Shown in pieces: positions 1 to 12,261 of a DNA stretch of 64,000 nt. A model generated the notes under the pieces. The model was not told the DNA's origin. It ran no database searches and worked only from the letters and a program-made list of their open reading frames with translations. The stretch spans positions 3,041,001 to 3,105,000 of the forward strand of contig NC_134677.1 in assembly GCF_024713945.1 (NCBI RefSeq), written 5' to 3'. Origin of the DNA: Dermatophagoides farinae. Lineage: Eukaryota > Arthropoda > Arachnida > Sarcoptiformes > Pyroglyphidae. The translations under genes were made by a program, and so were the position numbers. Numbering within the stretch: position 1 is the stretch's first letter; each line of letters starts with the position of its first letter.

Positions 1-38
1 ATTTTTTTTATTCTACACGACCATCAACATTGATTGAG

Positions 39-2729
39 ATGAAAAAATTTCATTATGTACGAGAATATTCTTTGGATATGGAAAGTGATGATCATGATAA
101 TCATATTGGTGTCGTTGATAATAATAATAATGATGGCAATGCTGCTGGTGGTGGTGGTGGGCTAATAAAAATTCCATGCGATTCATTTCAACCAAGTGAA
201 GACATTTACTATTGTATTGTTTATTTAATCCTTCATAAAAGTGCTGTATTATATGAGAATATACCACATTGTATTCCAACTATAGATAGAAATATAGAAC
301 AAAATGGTCATGTCCAGTTGAATGGTTCAACAACATTATTCCGGAATATCTTTGTTGATGGTCAACATCGTGCTGTGTCATCATCGTCGTTGTCGTATCC
401 AAGTGAGATTAAATTCAATTATAACACTAACAACGATGAATCAGTGATGAGCAACAACAACAAAGAAACAGCAACAATAACTGAAACATTCAATGAAAAT
501 AATTCTTTTAACGAATACAAATCATTCATACAGAAGAATAGACTTGATGAAAATCATTCAATGTCAACATCAATCAACCACAATGCATTCATGGATGTAC
601 GAGCACTAAATAATTCATCAGTGAACCGGATTCCATCCAATATACGATTAATACAGAAGAAGCAAAACGCTTTTCAACCGATGAATCATGATTCAAGTAA
701 TTCACTTGGTGAAATAGAAACGGTCATTGTACAAACACATGCGTGTAGTTGTAAATTCGATTCAAATACTAATCATGTCAATCAAAAAATTCAAGAATTA
801 GATTTGAAAACTTTGAATGTTAACAATAAAAAAACAATCATTATAAATCTAATGATAACAACTTGTTCAAAAATTGTACGAAAAAAATTTTATGAATCTA
901 AATCAGCCTTACTAGATCATTATTTATTCAATCATATTGTTGATCCGAATGCTTATTCTGATGCTGATGTTGATGATGATGATGATGATGATGTGGAAGA
1001 AAAGAGACATTTGAAAAATTCAACCAAAAAGAAACAAAGAAACAAACGGAAAAAGAATAATAAAATAAGAATCGATCAAGCAAATAATAATAATAATAAT
1101 GCTGACAGTGAGAAACAAATCCCAATTCACAATAAGAATGATGACGAGAATAATAATAATAATACAAACATGGAAAATAAAATGAATGAATTTGACATCT
1201 ACAATCAAATAAATTCGAATGAATATTATCATAACAATCCTACTGTATGCATTATTTCAATTGACAAGCCAGAAAAATATTTATTTGAATTGAAAAATAT
1301 TGAACCAAGTATTGAATGGCTTTCTGAAAATCCAATGTTAGCTACATATTTTACTGAAACATTATTCAATAATAACGACAACCACAACAACAACAACAAC
1401 AACAATGTTGTCAATGATGAAGATTCATCGATCGATTATTCACATTTTTTAGTGGTCAGAAATGGCCGATCATCTATCGATCCACAGCTAAATATTGAGA
1501 ATCGTTCACAAATACATTATCTACAATCAAAACATATTCGTTTAGAGGCATTATCATCAATGAATTTAACGTTAAAATTTCAACAACGTTTGCTTTATCA
1601 TAAAGAACGAGATTATAATAATAATAACCATGATGATGATGATGATGATGATAATGATAAACATTTTTCAAATAACGACAATGATAATAAGCATTTATTG
1701 GATCATTTATTTGTGAATATATGTCGTGGATTCTATTCATGGATCAAACAAACCGTTTCAATGATAGCAGTAAAAGCATTTCGACTAAATAAATTGGCCA
1801 ATACACAAACTGTATCAACTAGAAAAATAACAACGTCCGTAACGTATGCATATACTTCAAATATTTTGTCCACAAACAATATTATTGAACAACAAAACAA
1901 TGAATTATCGATGATTAATATGCCTACATTTCATATAGTTTCAATCATATTGTCAATATTCATTGTATTGACATTTTTGATTTATGCGATAATTGCATTC
2001 TATGGCTATATGAATAATGATTATTCACACGAAAATATAGCCACAAAAACAACGACGACGACGACGACGACGACAACAACAAAAACCTTTGTTCGTGGAC
2101 ATACTGTTGTGACTAATAATAATGACCATATAGACAAAAGCATTAGAAACCACAACCAAAGGAATAAAAATAATGATAATGCCAATAATAATAGGAATTC
2201 TATTGTTGTTCACAATGGAATTAATTCAATTATTACTACCAGCAACGAAATTAAATCTATTGATGATGATGATTCGATTTCGATCGACTATCATCGAACA
2301 TGTGACAAACGACAACAACAATCTAGCCAACTTGATTATTATGATATATACGAACCATTGACGACGACGAAAACTATTGATGCTAGTAAATCCATCACGA
2401 ACAAAATTCCGTTTGTCAATGAACAACGACAAATTGTAATAAATTCGAATGATGGATCGACTACTTTTCAACATTCATTGAAACCATCTCCACCACCATT
2501 TCCACCATTGCTATCAACGGCGAAAACAGTAACAAGATTCGGTGGTTACAACAATGACCAAAATAATCATACACCATTTGATCATTATCGTTATTGTCAA
2601 AGTTTACCAATAAATCAGGATATCACAAAACAACAACAACAAACGTTGCCATCTAGTAATCACAATGATCATCATATCCAACCAGTTCACTTAAAAACAT
2701 TTATGAACGACCAAAATCATTACAAGTGA
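39..2729 (+). CDS. Low-complexity single-pass membrane protein, unknown family (5' end probably incomplete)
   Basis: Open frame of about 896 codons from the first ATG at 39 to TGA at 2727-2729. The frame is also open leftwards to the window edge, and an AG directly precedes the ATG, so this may be a 3' exon of a larger gene. Visible: an N-terminal part with short ordered patches (around nt 160-300, 715-945 and 1250-1370) separated by Asn, Asp and Ser runs; a basic patch near 1020-1065; one clear membrane segment at about nt 1920-2010 (hydrophobic, rich in Ile, Leu and Phe, followed by YGYMNN); then a Thr run (2041-2085) and a long polar tail with Gln and Pro clusters. With a single late membrane span, the N-terminal part is probably outside and the tail cytoplasmic (inference). 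I recognise no domain. Composition and codon use match other genes here, so I think it is real. Confidence 0.6.
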   Translation: MKKFHYVREYSLDMESDDHDNHIGVVDNNNNDGNAAGGGGGLIKIPCDSFQPSEDIYYCIVYLILHKSAVLYENIPHCIPTIDRNIEQNGHVQLNGSTTLFRNIFVDGQHRAVSSSSLSYPSEIKFNYNTNNDESVMSNNNKETATITETFNENNSFNEYKSFIQKNRLDENHSMSTSINHNAFMDVRALNNSSVNRIPSNIRLIQKKQNAFQPMNHDSSNSLGEIETVIVQTHACSCKFDSNTNHVNQKIQELDLKTLNVNNKKTIIINLMITTCSKIVRKKFYESKSALLDHYLFNHIVDPNAYSDADVDDDDDDDVEEKRHLKNSTKKKQRNKRKKNNKIRIDQANNNNNNADSEKQIPIHNKNDDENNNNNTNMENKMNEFDIYNQINSNEYYHNNPTVCIISIDKPEKYLFELKNIEPSIEWLSENPMLATYFTETLFNNNDNHNNNNNNNVVNDEDSSIDYSHFLVVRNGRSSIDPQLNIENRSQIHYLQSKHIRLEALSSMNLTLKFQQRLLYHKERDYNNNNHDDDDDDDNDKHFSNNDNDNKHLLDHLFVNICRGFYSWIKQTVSMIAVKAFRLNKLANTQTVSTRKITTSVTYAYTSNILSTNNIIEQQNNELSMINMPTFHIVSIILSIFIVLTFLIYAIIAFYGYMNNDYSHENIATKTTTTTTTTTTTKTFVRGHTVVTNNNDHIDKSIRNHNQRNKNNDNANNNRNSIVVHNGINSIITTSNEIKSIDDDDSISIDYHRTCDKRQQQSSQLDYYDIYEPLTTTKTIDASKSITNKIPFVNEQRQIVINSNDGSTTFQHSLKPSPPPFPPLLSTAKTVTRFGGYNNDQNNHTPFDHYRYCQSLPINQDITKQQQQTLPSSNHNDHHIQPVHLKTFMNDQNHYK

Positions 2730-3053
2730 ATTTCATTTTTTACAATTTTGATAAAATTTATTTTTTATATTTGTAAGGTCTTTCACCAAATTCATTTATT
2801 TGAATATGAAACTGAATTTTTATTTGAGTTAATATTAATTGAATGAAAAAATAAAAATAAATGAAAATTGAAAATAATCGGGAACAAATATATGAGATAT
2901 TCTAACAAATACAAATTCTACGACTTGATTTGAATGGAAAAAAATAATAGAATAGAAAAATCTACATGTGTGTTATATTATATGTGGAGAAAAAAAGGTG
3001 TGTGATTTAAATTGGTTATTTTCACTTAACAATATTCTGTTTATATATGGGTT
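2730..3053. other. Convergent 3' intergenic region
   Basis: 324 bases between the stop of the membrane-protein gene (+) and the stop of mitochondrial Hsp70 (-). AT-rich, with AATAAA-like motifs on both strands (for example the AATAAAAATAAA run near 2848-2862 on the plus strand), as expected for facing 3' UTRs. No gene seen. Confidence 0.6.
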
Positions 3054-5265
3054 TTAGTTTTTTTCTTCTTTTTTATCTTCATCTTTTGTAGTTGAATCCG
3101 ATGATGATGATGACGATGACGATGATGATGATGATTCACGATCAGCAGCCATCTGTATATCAATCAAGAAAATAAATGTTAAATATCTGTCTGAATATAT
3201 TTAAATTTAAAAAATTAACTCACCTTTTTATAAGCCATTTCGAATAATTTCAATGATGATTGTTGCAAATCATTACAAGTTTCTTTAATTTTTTCTGGTG
3301 TTTCATTATCTTTATTGGCCAATACTTCACGTGTTTTGGCAATTTTTTCCTTAAGTTTTTCATATTCTTCCGATGGTAATTGATCTTTGAATTCTTCCAT
3401 TTTACTTTCCGTATCATGAATAATGCCTTCGGCCTGATTAACTGTTTCGACAATTTCACGTTTTTTACGATCTTCTTCGGCAAACTTTTCAGCAGCTTTG
3501 ATCATATTTTCAATATCATCTTTGGACAAGCCACCACTAGATTGGATTACGATCTGATGTTCTTTTCCGGTTCCTTTATCACGAGCTGATACATTAACAA
3601 TACCATTGGCATCGATATCAAAAGTGACTTCAATTTGAGGAACACCACGCGGTGCTGGTGGAATGCCGACTAGTGAAAATTGTCCCAATAATTTGTTATT
3701 GGAAGCCATTTCACGTTCACCCTGAAAAACTTTAATTTCGACTTGTGTTTGTCCATCGGCAGCGGTTGAAAACACTTGAGATTTTTTCGTTGGAATTGTC
3801 GTGTTTCGGTTGATAAGTTTGGTCATTACTCCTCCCAATGTTTCGATACCTAAAGAAAGTGGCGTGACATCCAATAAAAGGATCTCGGTAACGTTACCAG
3901 AAAGAACACCACCTTGTACAGCTGCACCTACTGCTACAGCTTCATCGGGATTGACAGATTTACTCGGGGCCCGACCGAATGTTTCTTGAACTAATTCCTG
4001 CACTTTAGGCATACGAGTCATGCCACCGACAAGTATAACTTCTTTGATATCGGATTTATTAACTTCAGCATCAGCGATAGCTTTCTTACATGGTTCGATT
4101 GTACGTTTGATAAGATCAGCGACAAGTGATTCAAATTTAGATCGAGTTAATTTCAAATTCATGTGTTTTGGTCCAGCGGAATCCATTGTCAAATATGGAA
4201 GATTGATATCAGTCTGTAATGAAGATGATAATTCGATTTTGGCTTTCTCAGCAGCTTCTTTAAGACGTTGCATGGCCATTATGTCTTTTGTTACATCAAC
4301 TCCTTGGTCTTTTTTGAATTCATTAGCCAGATAGGTGACCAAAGCATTATCAAAATCTTCACCACCAAGAAACGTATCACCGTTAGTTGATTTCACTTCG
4401 AAAACTCCTTTTTGTATTTCAAGAATGGAAATATCAAATGTACCGCCACCCAAATCGTATACGGCCACAATTTTATCTTCACTTTTATCCATACCGTAAG
4501 CAATAGCAGCAGCAGTTGGTTCATTAATAACACGTAAAACATTTAAACCGGCAATTTGACCAGCGTCCTTAGTGGCTTGACGTTGTGAATCATTGAAATA
4601 AGCGGGTACAGTGATCACAGCATTCTTTATAGATTGATTAAGATAACCTTCTGCAGTTTCTTTCATTTTCATCAGGATAAAGGCACCGACTTGTGATGGT
4701 GAATACATTTTACCATGTGCTTCAACCCAAGCATCACCATTTGATGCTTTGACAATTTTGTATGATACAATTTTCATATCTTTTTGCACTTCGGCATCAC
4801 CGAATCGCCTACCGATCAAACGTTTTGTCGCATAGAATGTATTGGCAGCATTAGTGACAGCTTGCCGTTTAGCAGGCATGCCAACCAATCTTTCGCCATC
4901 TTTTGTAAAGGCAACAACTGATGGTGTTGTTCGTGAACCTTCAGCATTCTCGATAACCTTGGGTGTTTTTCCCTCCATAACGGCAACACAGGAATTGGTC
5001 GTTCCTAAATCGATACCAATAACATGACCTCTGACTTGTTCGGATTTCCATCTTTTATTGATTAACGATGAATTTTGATATTTTTGTAAAATAGATGACT
5101 AAAAGTATCGAAATAAAAGATTGTTATCCAAGTTCATCAAAAAGTGCGACTGAAATAACTTACATTTTGTTCAACAATCGAAACGTGTGTTCGAGCCGGC
5201 AATTTAAACATGGCTGAACTGATGTTTCGAGATAATAATCGTGATGCTTGAAGTATGGTAGACAT
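3054..5265 (-). CDS. Hsc70-5: Mitochondrial Hsp70 chaperone (mortalin / Hspa9 family), 3 exons
   Basis: ATP-driven chaperone of the mitochondrial matrix, which pulls preproteins through the TIM23 channel and folds them, and supports Fe-S cluster assembly (family knowledge). Exons read on the minus strand: 5265-5164 (34 codons), 5098-3224 (625 codons) and 3152-3054 (32 codons plus TAA). All joins are phase 0 with GT-AG, giving 691 residues; human mortalin has 679. The first exon and start of the second encode an Arg/Ser-rich, acid-poor presequence ([20 protein letters not shown]), the mitochondrial import signal. Then come the Hsp70 signatures [23 protein letters not shown] and [12 protein letters not shown], the interdomain linker [17 protein letters not shown] and a helical lid. 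The last exon continues LFEMAYKK with MAADRE, as mortalins do, then 11 serines and an acidic/Lys tail ending KKEEKN, with no KDEL. The ATG at 5265 is preferred because it alone gives the presequence. Confidence 0.95.
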
Positions 5266-5417
5266 TTTTAGATTTTATTAAATTGAAAATGAAATAAATT
5301 TTCGAAAAATAGTGAAAAATTTTGAAAAATGAATTAAAAATCGAAGCCGAACACAGCGAAAAAAAAATCTGGTGTGCTAATAAATGTCTCACATGCAATG
5401 CTTGAGCAATTCACATG

Positions 5418-5433
5418 TTCACGAAGAATTTTC
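5418..5433. promoter_or_regulatory. Candidate heat-shock elements upstream of mtHsp70
   Basis: Two abutting half-site pairs, TTCacGAA (5418-5425) and GAAttTTC (5426-5433), lie about 155 bases upstream of the mtHsp70 start codon. They resemble inverted nGAAn units bound by HSF, but the full three-unit 5-bp periodicity is not present. Such short motifs occur by chance in AT-rich DNA. Confidence 0.25.
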
Positions 5434-6906
5434 GAGACCTAGTGCTGCCCATATAGTATGTATCAATGTAATCAATGAATTTGTATCATCCGTCCTATTT
5501 GAAGAGCTAATGGTCGAATTGATGATTTAAAATTTAAAAATCATTATTATATATTTTTTTCACTAGATGGCGAAACAGTATCAGTATTTTTTTTGAATTC
5601 ATATTTCTTTGATTCCTGAGATTTTTCGATCAAAAATATTGGTCATAATTCCATAAAGAATTGCTTGATTCGATAATCAATGTGTGTATGTCATGGTTCA
5701 TCAAACAATATCATCTATCAATATCTTTTATTCAGTTCATTGGTCTTTTTTTTGTTTGATTTCGATTTCCTAAATACACGTTGGTATCATTGTTGTTGTT
5801 GTTGTTGCTGTCTGTAATCGATGATTGTTTTCAGTTTACAATAATTTTCAATCAAGCATGAGCGATCACCATTTTTAGATCAGTCAACTATCTCTATATT
5901 CATTTTAAACTTATTTATATACGTTCCAAAAGTCATTTCATGTCATCATCATCATCATTAGCAATGTAAGTAATATTACACAAACAATTCCGAAAAAACC
6001 AACCAAAAAAAAAAAAATCTAATGATGATGTGTCGAAGAGTTTAACATATAGACTTTTTATTTTTACTCCTCACAAATGATTTTTCAACAACAACACAAC
6101 AACAAAAAAATCGAATCGAAAAAAGCATTGCAATGAAAGAAACGAAAATTGGCCAATTGTTGCCCAGTTGTGAACAACACACTATCATTATTCCTTATTA
6201 TTTTTATAAAAAGGATTTCAAGTTATTTTAGACGAAGAAATATCCTATATAACTTATATAAAACGAAAGCGAAACACCTGGGTTCACTCCCAGTTCTTTA
6301 ATTTTTTCTTTTCTTTTCTCATTTCTCCATTTTATTTCGTGCATGTTTGTTTGTGTGTGTGTGTGTGCAACTCTATCCATTTTCCATTTTTTTTCTTTTA
6401 ATAATTCAAAACAAATGCAAACTCTTGCTGCAATCGGTTAAAAAAAACAATCAAAGACAATAATAATACTAAGCTGCCTGAATATTTTAGATTTTTTTTT
6501 CTTTCTCTCTACCAACCTGAACAAACTTTAGATAAACTTTTAAACAAGACTCTAGTTCCTTTTTGTTGTTTGTTGTTGATGATCATCATCATCATAATGA
6601 TAATTGTAATGATGATTATGATGATGTGATGCCGTTGTTGTTGTTGTTGTTGTTCTCGTCGTTGTTGTCATAATCATCATTATCATTATTGTATCTTCCC
6701 CATTTTTTAGTGGTTGGCAATTTTATTAATGATCACCATATTGACGTGGTTGGTGTATCTTCTTTGCTCCCTTTCTCTCTCTCTCTCCCTCTTTTTCACT
6801 ATCCCTCTTCAATTCGTATCGTATCTACTATTCGACACTTCAACGCTCCTGTGTCCTTTAAACAGGTTCACGCCAATGATAATTCCAAATGATGGTTGAA
6901 TGAGTT

Positions 6907-6956
6907 GAATGAATTGAATTGAATTGAATTGAATTGAATTGAATGGATGGATGGAT
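6907..6956. repeat. (GAATT)n followed by (GGAT)n microsatellite
   Basis: About seven tandem GAATT pentamers run directly into GGAT tetramers, a compound microsatellite in non-coding DNA. Confidence 0.9.
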
Positions 6957-8258
6957 GTCTTCAGCAACAAGTTTAATGGATTGTCTCTGTTCCACCTTTC
7001 CTTTTATTTTCCATTTTTTTCTCTCTTCCACTTCATAATGCTCATGTTTCAATGATGCAGATGAAACGATTAACGAATGTCAGAACAACAGATAATGGTT
7101 TTATCATCAAAAAAAAATTGTCAATTTAGTTCTATTCAATTCGGGCGCCATTTGATTCGATTCTATTTTCACTCATTTAGTTTTTAACATGAAAGCCGGA
7201 AATTATTTTACATTATACAAATATTATGATCAACTTCCTTTAATTGCAAAAGTATTGAAGTCTCGGAACAACAACAACAAAACAAAATTAAATGATATCA
7301 TCAAAAAACTTAAATTTACAAATTCATTCCTTTTACAAAGGTCAAGCGTTTATATAAATCATTTCCATATATTCATCATCATTATTATCATTTTTCTACA
7401 TTACTAGCATGAGTTGCGTTATAATGACAAATTCACAGTAAACGACAAGATCAATCATCATTTAGGAAATGAAATGTCCATTCATACCAATAACAATATA
7501 TCCAATAAGGTCGTCATCATCGTCGTTGTTGTTGTCATTCATCTCACTCATCTCATTCGCTAAAATTCCATAATACAATGAATAAATTGAATGAATAACA
7601 AAGATAACCTAAACAACAATTACTATTACTACTACTACGGTAAATCACTATTTCTCTCAAGTTCAAAAATTTTCAAAAAATGACAATTGAAGCGAATCAC
7701 CTGAATGATGCTGATGATGATGATAATAATGATAATAATGATGATAGTCTGACATACAAGTAAGTCATTGATCTTGGCAAGATAACAAGCATGTTATATA
7801 AAATGTCAACCAGTTAACTAATGTATGTGATAAGGATAATGGATGTAAAGAATCATGTTCCAATAGTGATTGATATTATCTATCATAACATAGCCAATAT
7901 GAACAATGAAAGTGATAATACGAGTCATTTCATACAAACACATACAAGGACAATCAACAAAAAGAAAAAAAAAAGGTTAATGGATCCAATCGTTACCATT
8001 TTTTTTTATATATCGGAAAATTAAATTGAAAAACTTTCTCGTTCCCAGCATTTTTATTTTGTTTTGTTTTGTTACCTGAATTTTTCTTCATTCAGTCAGT
8101 TTTGTCAAATCAAATGGGATCGATATTTTTTTTTTGTTTTTGATCAAAAATAAATTCTAATTGTTTCCATGTGTATCAACAAGTAGCAGCAGCCAAATAT
8201 CTGATTTGTACAATGAAAATCAAACTCTAAACAATTGAATGACACAATTGTCGTCAAA

Positions 8259-8281
8259 TGTGTGTGTGTGTGTGTGTGTGT
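8259..8281. repeat. (TG)n microsatellite
   Basis: About eleven uninterrupted TG dinucleotides; similar tracts recur at 11696-11719, 12239-12261, 16858-16875, 29453-29475 and 40628-40648. Confidence 0.9.
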
Positions 8282-8654
8282 TGTATTGGTTGGAAATTCA
8301 GATAACGTTGCACATTTTTTTTCCTTTTTTTACACAAATAATTTTGTCGACAGAATTAGAACAACAACAACAACAACAAATAAATTCAATCGATTGATAT
8401 GAACTATAAATAATCAGCTTTAAATTAGCTTCATGATGTCATTGTCTCGTTTTATTTTATCATGAATTGTGTGTGTGTGTGTCGGTGTTTTTTAAAATTC
8501 CATTTTCATCTTCTAATCATTTTTTTTCTGTTTATATATCAATGTGAAATCGTTGTTTGTTTGTATATGGAATAAAATTTGGTATATAATTAGCACTAAT
8601 CAATCAATTCAGATTAATTATAATATATATTAACTCGTACATTTCATTTTTTTC

Positions 8655-8675
8655 AAAAAAAAAAAAAAAAAAAAA
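8655..8675. repeat. Poly(A) tract of 21
   Basis: The longest homopolymer noticed in the window. No reading frame precedes it and no flanking target-site duplication was evident, so it does not look like a retrocopy tail. Confidence 0.85.
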
Positions 8676-11600
8676 CATCAAGGACAATGTCATTCAATAG
8701 TCATTCATTGATCAATGAGAATTTATTTAAAAAAAAACAAATTTAAAACCATGTTATAAATAATATTTTGAAATTCGATAACAATTTCCGTTTCCATTTT
8801 TTTTTGTTGTTGACATCCTTCAGTATTGTTATTTGTATTGGTTTGTTTTTCACTGTTGTTGTTGTTGTTGTTGTTGTTTCAAAAATAATTTGCCAACCAA
8901 AAAAAATGTGATTAATGTGATATTATCATTGAATTTAGATATCATATCATATCATATTGATTGATAGAATGAATGATAACAGTAGATGGAAAAATCAATT
9001 AACAATCGATTAATCAATCATGGCGTTTGTTTATTTATTATTTTATTTTTTTGTTTGTTTGTCTCATTTTATTTATCATTTATCGATGATGATGATGATG
9101 AGAGAAACAAAAAAAAATCATAATCATTCTTTCCGTAAATATGTATTTGTGTGATAGTGATTGACAAGGTTAATCCCAAACCATAGGTTTTTTTTGCTAT
9201 TTTTAATGACAATTTATAAATTTTTTTTTCAAATAAAAAAAATGTCATAGAAAATGTTTTTGACTATAGTGTTGTGAAATAAAATTTTTGATAAACTTGA
9301 AAACTAAACCAGTTTTTTTATTTACATCATCATCATCATCATTATGATATTATCTACAAACAAATTACACTTACAAACATAAATATAGCGAAAAATTATA
9401 TCTGCAATAAACCCTTTGTCGGTATTGAAAAAAAAACATCATCATCGTTAATGAATAATTAGGTTAATTGGTCATCTCTATCGTCATCATCAAAACAAAA
9501 ACAAAAAACAAAAAATTATTTTTTTTTTTACCAAAACAACATATTGGATTAGATATGAAACGAAAATAAATATCCAATTTTGGATTTGGATTTTTATTTG
9601 ATTCAATGGATTATTGATGAATTATCGACGATTGTCATCGATTCGGCCGGTGATTGCATATCAATCACATTTAATTTTGATGACAAACTACAACATAAAG
9701 AACAACGCAACAAGTTTAGCGAATGATATGATATATTGGTTGGATGGTGTTTGTTTGGTTATACACACACACACACAAAACAAACTTGAACTTACCGATC
9801 AATTTCGGCAAAAGACTATTCACCACCATCATCATCATCACCGCCTAAATCCAATGAACTATCATGGTTTCTGTTGTTGTTGTTGTTTACTACCTGATTA
9901 TTATGTATATAATATATTCGTTTATAAAGTTTCGAAAATATAGCAGGTTTTCTCTACTAATATATTCGTTCATTACAACCACATAAAAGGTCGAGGTATG
10001 TTCATATGTCTGTATGTTGTTTGTTTACGTATAGGTCAAACTCGTAATTCTCAAATTTTCATTTATTTATTTATCATCATAATCAACGACTTGATCAACA
10101 ACAACAACAACAACAACATTATTATTTCGTTTTTGAATAAATCTTTATCTCTTCTTTCTGTTATTGTTAAGAATTATTGCGACAACAATAACAAATAATG
10201 ATAATGATGATTAAAATGTAATTATAGGATATGTGAATCGATTGTCGAAAATCGATTCTGTTTAAAAATAAATCAAGAATATATTATCCTTTTAAACATA
10301 CACACAAACAAACATTTAATATATTTGATTGCAATGTCCAGTGTCCAGTGTTTTTATATATCATTTTCAACTTTGAATAAAAATTACTGCTAGTTTTATT
10401 AACAAATTGAATCGAGAATTCATTTTTTTTCTACTACTGCTGTAACATTCGTCAGATGGTAGCAATTGGAGCCATTTATATGAATATAAACACACACAAA
10501 CGATCCAACAATAAAAGTGAGAAAGAAAAAAGTTTTGTGATCCAATTTTTTCGTTGTTGAGTTGAATAACTAACTATCCATTAACCACGACATAAAATAT
10601 TTAATGTTTTTTTTGTTGTTCTGTTCTGTTCTGTTTAACACTACCCCATCATACAAAAAAAAACATGCACATGACAGACAATTCACCTCGATTCGATCGG
10701 ATTGTGTATGGTCAAATGTTTTTTTTTATCATTTATATACTTTTTGGTTCCAGAAACACAAAGTCACACCATAGTGGTTATGCTATATATGTATGATAAA
10801 ATTCAAACATAAAACAAACAAATTCATCGACATCTACCACATTAGTGTTTTTTTTGTTGTTGTTATAGTGGCATTGTATTATTATTATCATCATTATATA
10901 TATGATGAAAATCAATTGGTGGTTATAAATACTAGATCTGTTTCTCCTCGGTGATTTGAAATCTAAATCAAAACAAAAACAAAAAAAAATAGATTTCCTT
11001 TAAAACATATGGTGTAGTAGTGGTCGGTCCCAAAAAAAAAACTTTTTCTCTTTCCTTTCATCTTAAATTTTTTTTTTCACTTGTTTCTTTTCCCTCGTCA
11101 TTCGTGAAATTTAAATTTTTTTTCCTGGCTGTTCTTGATGATATAACGATGAAAGAATGATGTTTATTCATATCAGGTTGCTGTGGTAACCACAAACTAC
11201 AAACGCACACACACACACATCTCATCACATCGAATTTGAATCATTTTTTATTTATTTTGCATGAATATATATATATGCAACACCTATCATTCAGTGTATT
11301 TTTTTATTTTCAAATTGATTTTCGATTCGATCGGATCACCAAAAAAGATTTTTTTTTCTTCAATCAAATCATTCAAAATCAATGATTATAAATGAAACGA
11401 ATGAAAACGAGAAAAAAAAAGAAAATGATAAATTGATTTCCAATTTGAAGAAACTATCACATAAATAATCATTATCAATTGATGATTGAAAATGAAATAA
11501 TCATCATATATCGAATGAATCCAACAACAATAATAAAAGATGCTTTGATCTTTGCAACGACAATAACATCAACAGAAACCAACAAACTTGATGATTGAAA

Positions 11601-11695
11601 AAAGCCGATTCCATATGTACGATACATTTTTTTTCATGTTTCCAAAAAAATCATTAGATTGATCATTGGCCGACTGCTACTGCCAAGGATCAACA

Positions 11696-11719
11696 GACAC
11701 ACACACACACACACACACA
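11696..11719. repeat. (CA)n microsatellite
   Basis: Uninterrupted CA dinucleotide tract in non-coding DNA upstream of the first MARK coding exon. Confidence 0.85.
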
Positions 11720-12025
11720 TATATAAAGAGAGATTTAAATAAAGAAAAAAAAAACACGCAAGGACCCGTCAATGGTGAGTGGGAAGTAAAACTAAAGGCA
11801 CCATGGAAAAGGAAAAGAATCCCATCCATTGGATATATAATGTATTTTGTGGATTCAAATGAATTTCTACATTTTTCACTTACCTATTTCATTTCTTTTT
11901 TTTATATAGAAAGACAAAATAATAAAACAATAGAATTACAAAAAAATCCTGCTTTTGCTGATACTTTTTTGCATGTTACATATACACACACCACGTCCAT
12001 ATTGAAAATTATCAACCTCGATTCC

Positions 12026-12056
12026 TAGTAGTAGTAGTAGTAGTAGTAATAGTAGT
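12026..12056. repeat. (TAG)n trinucleotide repeat
   Basis: About ten TAG triplets with one TAA interruption, in non-coding DNA. In one frame this is a run of stop codons, so it cannot be a coding repeat on this strand in that frame. Confidence 0.85.
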
Positions 12057-12238
12057 TGGTATGCAACATTTAAAATTTTTGTAGTAGTAGTGCATATGAG
12101 ATGACCTATAGCCATTTCTTACTGCGCCTATCAATCCATCCGGGATAATGAAGAATATAAAAATAAGGTGTCGAAGAAAAAGTAGTAGCAGTAATAATAG
12201 CTGAGACTAGTTTTACCAGTAACACTCGCCCGTCATTA

Positions 12239-12261
12239 GTGTGTGTGTGTGTGTGTGTGTT
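12239..12261. repeat. (GT)n microsatellite
   Basis: Uninterrupted GT tract of about eleven units in non-coding DNA. Confidence 0.85.

Noticed and set aside
9614-9943. 109-codon frame with His and Cys runs
   Set aside because: Runs come from CAT and TTG microsatellites; remaining sequence resembles no protein.
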